Origin: Lacunisphaera limnophila
GTDB taxonomy: Bacteria > Verrucomicrobiota > Verrucomicrobiia > Opitutales > Opitutaceae
Direction of reading: 5' to 3'
Length of the DNA stretch: 64,000 nt
Assembly: GCF_001746835.1 (NCBI RefSeq)
Contig: NZ_CP016094.1
Location: forward strand, 310,001-374,000
Both the position numbers and the translations under genes were made by a program. Below are positions 27,259 through 35,634 of the stretch, piece by piece. The notes beneath the pieces were generated by a model. That model was not told where the DNA came from, made no database searches, and saw nothing but the letters and a program-made list of their open reading frames with translations. Numbering within the stretch: the first letter of the stretch is position 1; each line of letters opens with the position of its first letter.

Positions 27259-28884
27259 TCAGGATTTCACCTTTTGGCCCATGCGCCGCCGTACCGCCCG
27301 TGCGTAATACGCCACCGGGATCAGCGTGAGCAGTGAGATCACGATGAAAATGATCACCCGGCTCGGACCCCCGGTCGGATCATCCAGGTACCCCCGGGCC
27401 ACGGCATCGTTCGCGTGCGGTGCCAATGCTACCGGTGCCAGCGCCGACCACCACGCCACGGCAAAGCCGCCGCTCTGCGCTGTGATCCAGCCGAGGGCCG
27501 ACAACCAGGCGTACGCCTTCACGCCGACCGACACGCACCCCAGCGCAAACGCGCCCACCGCGACAGTGCCTAGGGAGATAAACCCGATGCTGAGCGAGCC
27601 CACCGTGAGCACCCCCACCGAGATCGCTCCCACGCTGACCGGAGCGACCGCATAGCCGCCCCACGCGAACAACAGGCCATAGGCCCGGTCACCCGCAGCC
27701 AGCCAGCCGAATACCGGACGTTCGCCTTCATCGGGCGTCGAAAACCGGATGTGCACCAGCGGCACGCCGAGCAATTGGAAACGGCTCTTGTATTGCCCCG
27801 CCGTCGACCCGACCTGATCCCGCGCATCCTGAAACAACTCGGGGTGCGCCCGCCGTTCCGCCGAGCGCAATCTCCGCATATAACGCATGGTTCTCATCAG
27901 CGCCACTGGCCAGATGACCACCGTGACCAGCAGCAGCGCCTGAGCCCCAACAGCAAACCCCACCCGCTGGTCCCACCAGCGAAACGCCCCAGCCCGCAGC
28001 AGATACCACGCAACCAAGAAGCCCAGGGCCCCGAAAAAGATCCATCCCGTCGCCTTCACCACCGCGCGACGCTCCCGCGGTGTCCGTGACTGGTCGAGGT
28101 TGGACCGCAGAGCCATGACCGCGCTGGCCACTCCGCTGAGCGATGCCACCAGCGCCGCGATCCCAGTGGTCTTGGCCAGCATACTGCCATGGGCTGCCGC
28201 CGTGCCGATACCCACCGTTTCCACTGGGTCTGGAAACGCCGGCAGCGCCGCCAGCACCCCGACCGTGAACATGTTGCCCGGCGTACTCCGTACCAGCGCT
28301 CCTTCCACAAACGCCAGTACCTGCTCCTGCAAAATGTGCCGCCCGCGCGCCAGCCGCTGCTTCACCGTGTCCTCCGTCAGATCGAGGGCATCCGCCACGT
28401 GCTCCACCGAGCGGTGCTCGCGATAATAAAGGACGAGCGGCTCGCGATACAACGCCGGCACCCGCTCCAACGCACTCCACAGAATCGCTTGCTCCTCCTG
28501 CTGCATGGCCTGATCGGCCACGGGCATTTCCGCCGACACCACTTCCCCCGCGTCCTCGAGCGTGCCCGCCTGCCGCACCGGTTCCTTGCCATCCGTCCGT
28601 CGCAACCGGCCGACCTTGTGGCGCAAAATCCCGCACAGCCAAGAGCGAAGCTTTTCCGGCTCACGCAACGAGCCGAGTTGGCGCCAGGCCTCGAGAAACG
28701 CCTCCTGCGCGAGGTCTTCACTCTGGCTCAGCTGGCCGGTCGAGGAGTAGGCCAGGGAACATAGCAACCGTTGGTACCGCTCCACAATCCGGCTAAACGC
28801 CACCCGATCCCCAGCCAGGGATGCTGCGACCAACTCGGCGTCGCTGATGAGATCGAGGGAGGGCATCGGTTCTGAGGAATGCAT
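27259..28884 (-). CDS. ECF-type sigma factor fused to a multi-pass membrane domain
   Basis: A 541-residue protein. Residues about 15-195 are an ECF sigma factor: region 2 (IVERYQRLLCSLAYSSTGQ, SEDLAQEAFLEAWRQLGSL) and region 4 (ERVPALYREPLVLYY, VEHVADALDLTEDTVKQRLARGRHIL). The rest contains several membrane segments (WIFFGALGFLVAWYLL, LLLVTVVIWPVALM, and a repeated SVGAISVGVLTVGSLSIGF block). No separate anti-sigma gene is adjacent, so the tail may tether or control the sigma domain. The motif ACTTTGTCACC lies 37 bp before its ATG and also before the neighbouring CIA30 gene, which suggests autoregulation. Confidence 0.85.
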   Translation of the reverse strand: MHSSEPMPSLDLISDAELVAASLAGDRVAFSRIVERYQRLLCSLAYSSTGQLSQSEDLAQEAFLEAWRQLGSLREPEKLRSWLCGILRHKVGRLRRTDGKEPVRQAGTLEDAGEVVSAEMPVADQAMQQEEQAILWSALERVPALYREPLVLYYREHRSVEHVADALDLTEDTVKQRLARGRHILQEQVLAFVEGALVRSTPGNMFTVGVLAALPAFPDPVETVGIGTAAAHGSMLAKTTGIAALVASLSGVASAVMALRSNLDQSRTPRERRAVVKATGWIFFGALGFLVAWYLLRAGAFRWWDQRVGFAVGAQALLLVTVVIWPVALMRTMRYMRRLRSAERRAHPELFQDARDQVGSTAGQYKSRFQLLGVPLVHIRFSTPDEGERPVFGWLAAGDRAYGLLFAWGGYAVAPVSVGAISVGVLTVGSLSIGFISLGTVAVGAFALGCVSVGVKAYAWLSALGWITAQSGGFAVAWWSALAPVALAPHANDAVARGYLDDPTGGPSRVIIFIVISLLTLIPVAYYARAVRRRMGQKVKS

Positions 28885-28920
28885 GGTGAGTTGCCTATAC
28901 GTGCCCGAAAAGCCTCAACC

Positions 28921-28931
28921 GGTGACAAAGT
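28921..28931 (-). promoter_or_regulatory. promoter-like motif upstream of the sigma-factor gene
   Basis: On the minus strand ACTTTGTCACC, followed at fixed spacing by TTTTCGGGCACGTA. The same arrangement stands on the + strand at 29075. TGTCAC is the -35 word known for ECF41-type promoters; the match is to a family rule and needs experimental support. Confidence 0.55.
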
Positions 28932-29074
28932 TTTTTCTGACCGCGAAAGATTTATTCTGCGAAGGCGAAACGCCGAGTCCGACTTTCCTAACGCACCGTC
29001 CTTTATCCACTTCCTGACCCCGGGGTGGACCGAGGCGACTCCGGCCGATCCGCAATGACAAACGCGACTAAAAT

Positions 29075-29085
29075 ACTTTGTCACC
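29075..29085 (+). promoter_or_regulatory. promoter-like motif upstream of the CIA30 gene
   Basis: ACTTTGTCACC, followed 14 bp later by GGGC.C.TA at the same spacing as the copy before the sigma gene. It lies 56 bp before the ATG at 29142. Confidence 0.55.
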
Positions 29086-29141
29086 TTCCGCCCCGTTTTG
29101 GGCCCTTACCGCTGAACTCTAAAATCAAACCATCCAATACA

Positions 29142-29753
29142 ATGATCCCACTCCTTCCCTTCTTCCTGAGCCGCCACGTCCTGCCGGCGACCATACTTAT
29201 TCTCGTGCCGCTATCAGTGGGACCGATCACCGCCCGGGCCACGGCCACCCCTGCGATCCTCGACACCTATTCCAATGACAAGCAGAACGCCCACGGCGTC
29301 GACCGCCTCCTGTTCGATGACAAGGGCGCGGGCGGTCAGTCGCATGCGACCCAAAAGTCCGCAGACGGTATCCTCCAGGTTGAGGGCGAACTTATCCCCG
29401 GACGCGGCGCACCCGCCTTCATCAGCCTTGTCTCGCTCCTAACCCCCGACGCCAAGCCGCAGGATCTAACCGGCTACGAGGGCGTTCGCCTCCGCGTTAA
29501 GAACACCAAGGGCCTGCTTTCCGTCCAGGTCGCCAGCACCGAAGTCCAGAACTTCGACTACCACACCAGCACCCCGATTGCGGCCATACGCGGTGAATTC
29601 CAAGAAGTCCGCCTGCCCTTCAAGGCCATGAAGCGCGCGTGGTCTGAACAAACCGTCCTCAACTTGAACACCATCACGAGCATCAACCTCGTTTCCTTCG
29701 CCATGGCCCGGGAGACCTTCTCCTACGAGGTTGACGAGATCGGGTTCTATTAA
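29142..29753 (+). CDS. secreted CIA30-family protein
   Basis: A 203-residue protein with signal peptide (LLPFFLSRHVLPATILILVPLSV). Its body matches the CIA30 (complex I intermediate-associated protein 30) fold: GAGGQSHATQKSADGILQVEG, LTGYEGVRLRVKNTKGLLSVQV, EFQEVRLPFKAMKR, INLVSFAMARETFSYEVDEIGFY. Bacterial members are carbohydrate-binding-like beta sandwiches of unknown function, often exported. ATG 29142 was chosen because it starts the signal peptide. It is divergent from the ECF sigma gene and shares its promoter motif, so it is a likely target of that sigma factor. Confidence 0.82.
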   Translation: MIPLLPFFLSRHVLPATILILVPLSVGPITARATATPAILDTYSNDKQNAHGVDRLLFDDKGAGGQSHATQKSADGILQVEGELIPGRGAPAFISLVSLLTPDAKPQDLTGYEGVRLRVKNTKGLLSVQVASTEVQNFDYHTSTPIAAIRGEFQEVRLPFKAMKRAWSEQTVLNLNTITSINLVSFAMARETFSYEVDEIGFY

Positions 29754-29800
29754 ACCACCGCGCCTCCCCCAACCGCATCCGGCTGCCTCACGCCCGCCCC

Positions 29801-31042
29801 ATGACGACCTCACCGCCCAGATCACGACTCGATTACCTCGATGCCACCCGGGCCTTCGTCCTCCTCCTCGGGATCGTGTTTCACGCCAGCCTGTCGTTCA
29901 TGTCGGTCTTCATCGGCTGGGCGGTGCAGGACGTCTCGACCAGCCCGCTGGTTGGGATTTTTTTCAGCGTGAGCCACACCTTCCGCATGGGGACATTCTT
30001 CCTGCTCGCGGGCTTTCTCGGACATGTGACCTATCACCGCAATGGCGCGGCGTCTTTCGTCCGCTCCCGCCTCCTCCGGATCGGGGTGCCGTTCGTCGTT
30101 GGCTGGTTCCTGCTCCGCCCCTTGCTGGTGTCCGGCTGGATCATGGGCTCGGCCAGCCTTCGCGGGGACTACAGCGTCTGGGCCGGCCTGCGCGGTGGCT
30201 TCGAAAGCCTCCGCACCTTGCCCGCCGGTCTGTTCACCGGCAGCCATTTGTGGTTCCTCTACTATCTGATGGTGATCACCGCCCTGACGCTCGTCCTCCG
30301 GCTCGCAGTCAAGGCGTCCGGGCTGTGGGCTGCCCCGCTGGCGCGCCGCGCCGACACCCTCATGATATGGCTGGCGCATTCGCCGTTAACCCTGCCGGTC
30401 CTCGTGATGCCGACCGCCGTTGCACTGGGCTTCATGCAGTACTGGGGCATGGACACCCCCGACCAGAGTCTGCGGCCCCACCTGCCGGTCCTCACGATCT
30501 ATAGTGCCTTCTTCGGCTTCGGCTGGCTGCTAGCGCGGCAGCAAGCGATGCTGGCCCCGTTGACCCGGCTGACCTTGTCACGCTGGATCCAGGCCGCCGT
30601 CGGAATCGCCGTCATCCAGTATCTGGCCCGCTTCCAATCCGACTCGGGCCACCCGTACTACCAACTGCTCCACGCCACCTACGTCATTGGCTATGCCCTG
30701 ACCATGTGGTCGCTCACCCTCCTCACCATCGGCCTCTTTCGCCATTTCTGCGCCCAACCCAACGCGATTGTCCGCTACCTCGCCGATTCGTCCTACTGGC
30801 TCTATCTTGTCCACTTACCCATCGTTATCTGGCTCCAGGTCGCCATGGCCGAGCTGCCTTGGCACTGGTCCCTTAAACTCGGCACCATCTCCACGCTCAC
30901 GATCCTCTTTGGCCTGCTCTCCTACGACCTCTTCGTCCGCCCCACCTGGCTCGGAGCCTTCCTCAACGGCCGCCGCCGCGAGCGCGCCCTGTCCCGGCTC
31001 TTCGCGCGTTCCGAGCCTGCCATTTCCCTTCACGGCCGATGA
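29801..31042 (+). CDS. membrane acyltransferase, acyltransferase-3/OpgC-like family
   Basis: A 413-residue integral membrane protein with about ten hydrophobic helices. Acyltransferase-3 features are RLDYLDATRAFVLLLGIVFHAS (helix 1, histidine in FHAS), a helix with FRMGTFFLLAGFLG, RSRLLRIGVPFVVGW, and SYWLYLVHLPIVIWLQ near the end. Such proteins O-acylate sugars or glucans at the membrane; the OpgC branch modifies periplasmic glucans. It follows the CIA30 gene after 47 bp and is probably cotranscribed, suggesting an envelope response to the sigma factor. Confidence 0.85.
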   Translation: MTTSPPRSRLDYLDATRAFVLLLGIVFHASLSFMSVFIGWAVQDVSTSPLVGIFFSVSHTFRMGTFFLLAGFLGHVTYHRNGAASFVRSRLLRIGVPFVVGWFLLRPLLVSGWIMGSASLRGDYSVWAGLRGGFESLRTLPAGLFTGSHLWFLYYLMVITALTLVLRLAVKASGLWAAPLARRADTLMIWLAHSPLTLPVLVMPTAVALGFMQYWGMDTPDQSLRPHLPVLTIYSAFFGFGWLLARQQAMLAPLTRLTLSRWIQAAVGIAVIQYLARFQSDSGHPYYQLLHATYVIGYALTMWSLTLLTIGLFRHFCAQPNAIVRYLADSSYWLYLVHLPIVIWLQVAMAELPWHWSLKLGTISTLTILFGLLSYDLFVRPTWLGAFLNGRRRERALSRLFARSEPAISLHGR

Positions 31043-31090
31043 TTCGTCCGAACAGTCAGACTAACCTTCGGTCAGCCCGAGCCCCACTGA

Positions 31091-31255
31091 TCAATGCTGC
31101 TGGGTCGCGACCGGCTTCAGCAGTAACGCCCCCGACGGAGTCACCTCAAACGCCATCTTTGACCCGCCCTTGAGGCCATACTTCTTCCGCACCAGCGCCG
31201 GAATCGTCACCCGCCCCCGTGTCGAAAACTTCACTCGGTAGATCTTCGTGCTCAT
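31091..31255 (-). CDS. AbrB/SpoVT-type small DNA-binding protein
   Basis: A 54-residue protein. The sequence MSTKIYRVKFSTRGRVTIPA and then LVRKKYGLKGGSKMAF fits the swapped-hairpin AbrB/MazE fold: VKFSTRGRVTIPALVRKKY is the standard signature. Such proteins are often antitoxins or self-regulators. No toxin partner of PIN or MazF type follows. It is divergent from the HNH endonuclease gene (55 bp apart) and could repress it. Conservation of the signature makes a real gene likely despite its small size. Confidence 0.75.
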   Translation of the reverse strand: MSTKIYRVKFSTRGRVTIPALVRKKYGLKGGSKMAFEVTPSGALLLKPVATQQH

Positions 31256-31310
31256 CGTTATTGGAAGGTTGAACCCATTGCGGCTTTAGCATTTAGCTCA
31301 CCAGCAGCAT

Positions 31311-32297
31311 ATGGCCACCCCAGCAACTGCTGCCGATCTAGCAGAACGTCTCCGGATATTCCGGGCCACGGCGTCGCATTTCGGGAAAGTTTTGCCGGCC
31401 TCATTCTTCCAGAAGACTAACCAAGTCTTGCCGGGTGTAGAGCGCGTTCACCACCTGATTGAAGGTATCTATAAACCAGCGTGGTCCATCTACCCGCTCA
31501 GCATCTCATCGATGCTCAAGAGCCAGTATAGCGATCAGGTTCACTACAATCCTGACCGAACATGGTGGATTCAATATAGCCCCAAGGACGGCGGAATGGA
31601 TATGGCCGTGAATGCAGCGCTCATCCGCTGCATGGCAGATCACCAGCCGCTCCTGGTACTACGGCAAGTAGCCGACAAGACAGGCCCTGAAGGTGCCCAG
31701 CACCGACTACTCGGCCTTGGCTATGTCGAAACATTCGATTCTTCATCTAACCTCTTCCGCATTCGCGGTCTCGAGTGGAACGAAGTTGGTGAGGTACTGG
31801 GTCTAGACTTGTCAGATGATTTGCTTGAAACCGCACTCCGCCTCGAATCTCTCGAAAAATGGATGCCTTTCGAAGAAGTGAACCGTGCAGTCTACACCGT
31901 AACGCGGCAGAAGCGTGATGCTGCCTTCGCTCGGATCGTTTTGGACAACTACGGGTATACCTGCGCAGTGACCGGCCTGCGGTTCCAATCAAGAAATCAC
32001 ACAGAGGCCCACGGCGCTCATATCATCGGTAAAGAGGAGCGTGGCACAGACGATCCCCGCAACGGCCTAGCCCTTTCACGTTCCGTCCACTGGGCCTTCG
32101 ACCAAGGCATCTTCACCATCTCCGACCAATACGAAGTCGTGATTAATCCGAAGGCCCGCGCCGCTACCATCGCCAGCTTCCCCCTGATGGATATGGACCG
32201 GAAAAAGATATTTCTACCAAAAGACGCGTACTACCACCCCCACCCCGAAGCCCTCGCCTGGCACAAGTCGGAAGTCTTCGATCGTTTCACTCTCTGA
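31311..32297 (+). CDS. HNH endonuclease, restriction-like
   Basis: A 328-residue protein. The HNH_2-type nuclease is at about 195-275: DNYGYTCAVTGLRF, AHGAHIIGKEERGTDDPRNGLALSRSVHWAFD, with His237, Asn251 and His260 as catalytic or metal residues. The N-terminal 160 residues (VHHLIEGIYKPAWSIYPLSI, WWIQYSPKDGGMDMAVNAALI) resemble domains attached to HNH enzymes that read DNA, but no exact family could be named. No methyltransferase is nearby, so a modification-dependent (type IV) or anti-phage nuclease is possible. Base composition is visibly A/T-richer than the neighbours. The 3' end overlaps the convergent gene by 11 bp. Confidence 0.83.
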   Translation: MATPATAADLAERLRIFRATASHFGKVLPASFFQKTNQVLPGVERVHHLIEGIYKPAWSIYPLSISSMLKSQYSDQVHYNPDRTWWIQYSPKDGGMDMAVNAALIRCMADHQPLLVLRQVADKTGPEGAQHRLLGLGYVETFDSSSNLFRIRGLEWNEVGEVLGLDLSDDLLETALRLESLEKWMPFEEVNRAVYTVTRQKRDAAFARIVLDNYGYTCAVTGLRFQSRNHTEAHGAHIIGKEERGTDDPRNGLALSRSVHWAFDQGIFTISDQYEVVINPKARAATIASFPLMDMDRKKIFLPKDAYYHPHPEALAWHKSEVFDRFTL

Positions 32298-32886
32298 TTA
32301 GCTGCATGCTGCCGATCCGGCACGCCGTGCTCCACGCCACAACGTGCGCATTCCTGCCAGTGCCGGCTGGTAGCTTGCTCCGGGAAATGAAGCGCACGTC
32401 GAGGGTGTCGTCGGCGGCGATCTTCACGATCGCGAGAATATTGAAATTGCCCGTCAACTTTACCCGCACAAAGGGGCGGTGCTTGTGCGGAGTAATCGTC
32501 TTGATCTCGACCAATTCATCCCCCCACCGGCCGTCGTGACCCTGGGTGTACATCCGGCTGAGTTTCACCCCGAATTGCTGGGCCACGTAATCCTCTCCAA
32601 TCCGGCCCCAGTCAGGCGAAATCTGATCCAACGTGTTCTCAAAGTGATTTCGCGCGGCCCGAATACGATTCAGCAGTTCAATATCCGGTTCTTTTGAATC
32701 TGGTTCGATGTCATCAGCCGACCCTCCGTCCTCGACCACCAGCTCGGGTGCAGGCCCATTCTCCTGCAGATCCAGCTGCTCATTGATGTAGGCCCAGCTG
32801 ATCCACTCCCCGTCATCCCAAACGCCGTCCCCAGAATTCCGGATCTCAACGCCGGTCATCGCACATCGCATCGGTGAATCGTTCAT
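32287..32886 (-). CDS. putative PD-(D/E)XK-type nuclease-like protein
   Basis: A 199-residue protein of unknown family. A C-terminal core (about 92-175) has the shape of restriction-endonuclease folds: helix with Glu98 (WGRIGEDYVAQQFG), then a beta strand WGDELVEIKT with Asp123-Glu124 and Glu127-Ile-Lys129 (the D..ExK pattern), then VRVKLTGNFNILAIVKI. The N-terminus CAMTGVEIRNSGDGVWDDGEW is unfamiliar. The start ATG 32886 is one option (an upstream extension is open). It is convergent with the HNH gene and shares its A/T-richer composition, so the two were probably acquired together. Confidence 0.6.
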   Translation of the reverse strand: MNDSPMRCAMTGVEIRNSGDGVWDDGEWISWAYINEQLDLQENGPAPELVVEDGGSADDIEPDSKEPDIELLNRIRAARNHFENTLDQISPDWGRIGEDYVAQQFGVKLSRMYTQGHDGRWGDELVEIKTITPHKHRPFVRVKLTGNFNILAIVKIAADDTLDVRFISRSKLPAGTGRNAHVVAWSTACRIGSMQLIRE

Positions 32887-33080
32887 GGCGGGCTCGCTTG
32901 CCGCGACTGTGCCGCCTTCCTGCGCCCGATCAAGGTACGAAACCCCAGTTGTTCGTTTTGAAGCCCGAGGCACCCGTCAAAACTCACCCGCCGGCCCCCG
33001 ATCGATCGACCAATCCGCCGGGAGTCTAAAATATTGTACTGGGTGGAACGTTCCCACCATCGTCGGGTCAGTTTGGCCCC

Positions 33081-33803
33081 ATGAAAAACACCTTCCGCGT
33101 CCTCCTCGCCCTCCTCTGCGCCCTGCCCGCCGCGGCGGCCCTGAAGGAGGCCGCCCTGCGCCTCCCCGACGCCCTCGCCACCGCCCCGCGCCTGCCCGTG
33201 CAGGGCCGCCAGGGCTGGAAACTCCTCGAACGACTCGAGTTCGGGGGCCTCACCGTCCACGACGTCCAGCGCTCCCTGAGCAAGGGCGGCGACCTCGCGA
33301 TCGCCATCCCCGGGCTCGGCTACGAGGGCAGCAAGCGCCGCCAGACTTTCCTCTTCAAGGTCGACGGCCCCGACCTCCCCGCCTGGCGGGGCGCCGCCGC
33401 AACCAACCTCCGCCGCCGCGCCCTCGACGTGGGGGTCGACCTCGAGCTCCACAACAAGTCGGGCTTCATGGCCCTGCTCTCACCGGATGCACAGGCCGAC
33501 GTCCAATGGACCCTCGATCTCCAGGAAAAGGGCGAGCGCCCGCTCGTCGGCACCCTCAGCCGCGATGACGTAATCGTCACCGTAACCGGCACGAACAAGC
33601 TCGCCGGCACGATTCTGCCCCTGGGTGAAACCACCGGCTATATCTTCGAGGTGAAGGGCCGCCCCCTCGCCGCCGTCGAAGTCATCAACCACGGCGCCGT
33701 CTGGTTCGCCCCCGATCTCGACCCCGCGCTGCGCGCCCCGGTGACCACCGCCATTTCCTCGCTCCTCCTTTTCGAGGAATTGCGCCAGACCCTGCCCGAA
33801 TAG
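33081..33803 (+). CDS. secreted hypothetical protein
   Basis: A 240-residue exported protein with signal peptide (FRVLLALLCALPAAAA). No family recognised. Features seen: ERLEFGGLTVHDVQRSLSKGG, FLFKVDGP near 90, and a beta-rich second half (DVQWTLDLQEKGERPLVGTLSRDDVIVTVTGTN). Codon use is typical of the genome, so it belongs to the host backbone. It starts 47 bp after an A/T-rich stretch (TCTAAAATATTGTACT, 33026-33041) that may hold its promoter. Function unknown. Confidence 0.75.
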   Translation: MKNTFRVLLALLCALPAAAALKEAALRLPDALATAPRLPVQGRQGWKLLERLEFGGLTVHDVQRSLSKGGDLAIAIPGLGYEGSKRRQTFLFKVDGPDLPAWRGAAATNLRRRALDVGVDLELHNKSGFMALLSPDAQADVQWTLDLQEKGERPLVGTLSRDDVIVTVTGTNKLAGTILPLGETTGYIFEVKGRPLAAVEVINHGAVWFAPDLDPALRAPVTTAISSLLLFEELRQTLPE

Positions 33804-34020
33804 TCTGCCCTCCGCCCTCCGTCCTCTGTCCTCCGTCTTCTGTCCTCTGTCCTCCGCTTCGCGCCTTAGCGCCTTTGCGTGAACCCCTCCGGTCTGGGGA
33901 TTCCACCCAACCGCGCCCCCATTCTGCGCAGATCTTGGCCTGGCATTAGATGCCGAAATACCGGGGGCCTCGTTGCACTTATCGCCTCAGCTCGCGGCGG
34001 GTCCGGGCCGATAGCTCGGC
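33804..34020 (+). repeat. intergenic repeats
   Basis: Tandem pyrimidine tract TCCTCTGTCCTCCGTC (33803-33857), then a CTTAGCGCCTTTGCGTGA element (33857-33886). The remainder has no recognisable feature and leads into the hemerythrin start. Confidence 0.6.
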
Positions 34021-34440
34021 ATGCTCGAATGGACATCCAATCTGGCCACCGGGAATGCTGACGTCGACCGCCAGCACCAGGAGATCTTTGCCAAGCTCAA
34101 CGGCATCGAGGAGGTCATCCAGCAGGGCGCCGACAAGGAATGCCTGATCCGCCTGATCACGGCGCTGCTGGACTACACCTACATCCACTTCCACCACGAG
34201 GAGAGCGCCATGAGCTGCACCCGCTGCCCTTTCCACGACAGTAACTGCGACGCCCATCGCGGCTTCATCGAACGCCTGCGCCACTGGCTGGCCGTGGTCA
34301 TGGAGGGCCGCGCCACTCCCGCCATGCTGCAAGAGGTCCACAGCGAATCCTGCGCCTGGATCCTCCACCACATCGCAAAGGTCGACATCGGCCTCCTCCA
34401 GTCCAGCTCCCGCTCAAACGCCCCCCTCCTCGCCAGCTGA
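34021..34440 (+). CDS. bacteriohemerythrin with unusual cysteines
   Basis: A 139-residue four-helix di-iron oxygen-binding protein. Hemerythrin motifs seen: EWTSNLATGNADVDRQHQEIF (His19), YTYIHFHHEES (His56, Glu60) and WILHHIAKVDI (His and Asp near the C-terminus). The third region reads CTRCPFHDSNCDAHRGF. His79 fits, but the residue four before it, normally a His ligand, is Asn75, and three cysteines (66, 69, 76) lie here. A weakened iron site or a redox role is possible. The protein may bind oxygen or nitric oxide. It is transcribed alone. Confidence 0.85.
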   Translation: MLEWTSNLATGNADVDRQHQEIFAKLNGIEEVIQQGADKECLIRLITALLDYTYIHFHHEESAMSCTRCPFHDSNCDAHRGFIERLRHWLAVVMEGRATPAMLQEVHSESCAWILHHIAKVDIGLLQSSSRSNAPLLAS

Positions 34441-34697
34441 CCCCCGCTCGTCGCGCCGTAGTCCCCGGACGATGAAGGATACTCTCGCTCCTGCACCCTT
34501 TGCGCCTCTGCGTCTTTGCGTGAGCCCACTCCTCACCCCCCCTGCTTTGGTCTTCTGCCTTCCTCCGTGCCCTCTGTGCCTCTGTGGTTCCATCAATCTG
34601 CCCGAGCCCCTTCTCCCTCCTTCCCGCTTCGCGCCTTAGCGCCTTTGCGTGAAAAAATCCTCAGGTCTGAGGTCTCAAGTTTCAGGTCTCTCCTCGC
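34441..34697 (+). repeat. repeat block between convergent genes
   Basis: No gene seen. It holds GCGCCGTAGTCCCCGG (34454), the element at 34498-34526, a TCCGTGCCCTCTGTGCCTC phrase near 34565, the CTTAGCGCCTTTGCGTGA element at 34627-34655, and the TCTGAGGTCTCAAGTTTCAG tract at 34661-34690. Confidence 0.65.
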
Positions 34698-35540
34698 TCA
34701 CACCTCCACCGTCACCCGCAGGAATGTCGCCGTGATGGCTGTCGCCGCCGGGTCCAGACTCCGGTTCTCCCGGGTGAACAATTCCTCCAGCTCCCGCTGC
34801 AGCTCGGCCGCCCGGCCGGCCTTCTCCGCGGCGGCGAAGGCGTTCATCGTCGGCCCGTAGAATTGCCGGAACTCACCCACGAATGCCGCCGGCGTGCCGG
34901 CATACTCGAAGGTAAAGGCGTCGCGCTCGCAGGCGACCTGCTGCGCGGGCACACCCGCCCGCGTGAAGCGCTCGACCACGTGTTGCTCCACGCCCCACAG
35001 CATCGGGCTGACAAACCCCTCCGGCGGCGGCGGCGTGTAGGCCGAGCTGATCTTTAAAATCTGCGCCACCAGCGTCGGGTCGCCGGGAATCCAGTTCCCC
35101 ATCACGATCCGCCCGCCGGGACGCGTGACGCGCACCAACTCCTTCGCCACCTCCTGCGGCCGCGGGGCGAACATCGCCCCGAAGATCGTGACGACGCGGT
35201 CGAACGACTGGTCGGCCAGCGCGTGCAGGTTGCTCGCGTCGCCTTCCTGGAACTTCAGGCAGTCCACCCCGTGCTCCCGGGCCCGGCGGTTGCCGGCCTC
35301 CACGAGGTTGCGGGCGATGTCGACGCCGAGCACGTCGGCGCCGCGCTGCGCCGCGGGCAGCGCGGTCGTGCCGTCGCCGCTCCCCAGGTCGAGGACGCGG
35401 TGGCCGGACCCAACCCCGATCCGGGCGATGAGGGCGTCGCCGCTGCGCCGCATGGTCGCGGCGATGCGGGTGAAATCGCCCTTTTCCCAGAGGGCCTGGT
35501 TGGGGTTGTCAGAGGGAGGAATGGTCGTGGAGGTGTTCAT
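34698..35540 (-). CDS. class I SAM-dependent methyltransferase (UbiE/COQ5-like)
   Basis: A 280-residue soluble enzyme. Motif I VLDLGSGDGTTAL (residues 49-59) binds SAM, followed by GVDIARNLVEAG and EGDASNLHALADQSFDRVV (motif II/III region) and RPGGRIVMGNWIP. This is the usual Rossmann-like methyltransferase with a C-terminal substrate domain (SSAYTPPPPEGF, FRQFYGPTMNAF). It transfers methyl groups to an unknown acceptor. It is divergent from an HxlR-type regulator (94 bp) and likely controlled by it. ATG 35540 is the natural start. Confidence 0.88.
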   Translation of the reverse strand: MNTSTTIPPSDNPNQALWEKGDFTRIAATMRRSGDALIARIGVGSGHRVLDLGSGDGTTALPAAQRGADVLGVDIARNLVEAGNRRAREHGVDCLKFQEGDASNLHALADQSFDRVVTIFGAMFAPRPQEVAKELVRVTRPGGRIVMGNWIPGDPTLVAQILKISSAYTPPPPEGFVSPMLWGVEQHVVERFTRAGVPAQQVACERDAFTFEYAGTPAAFVGEFRQFYGPTMNAFAAAEKAGRAAELQRELEELFTRENRSLDPAATAITATFLRVTVEV

Positions 35541-35541
35541 G

Positions 35542-35586
35542 CGTGGATTTACCCCAGCTTATCCGCTTCGCCGGTTGCCATCCACG
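35542..35586. promoter_or_regulatory. inverted repeat in the divergent methyltransferase/HxlR promoter region
   Basis: CGTGGAT (35542-35548) and ATCCACG (35580-35586) are exact inverted copies with a 31-bp spacer, between the two divergent genes. They may be an operator for the HxlR-type regulator. Confidence 0.4.
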
Positions 35587-35634
35587 ACACAAAATGTAGT
35601 GATGCGTCCACGCCGGTCGCCCGGACTCCACGCC

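Noticed and set aside
31091-31255. AbrB-like gene as the antitoxin of a toxin-antitoxin pair
   Set aside because: No PIN, MazF or other toxin gene is next to it; the neighbour is an HNH nuclease in divergent orientation.
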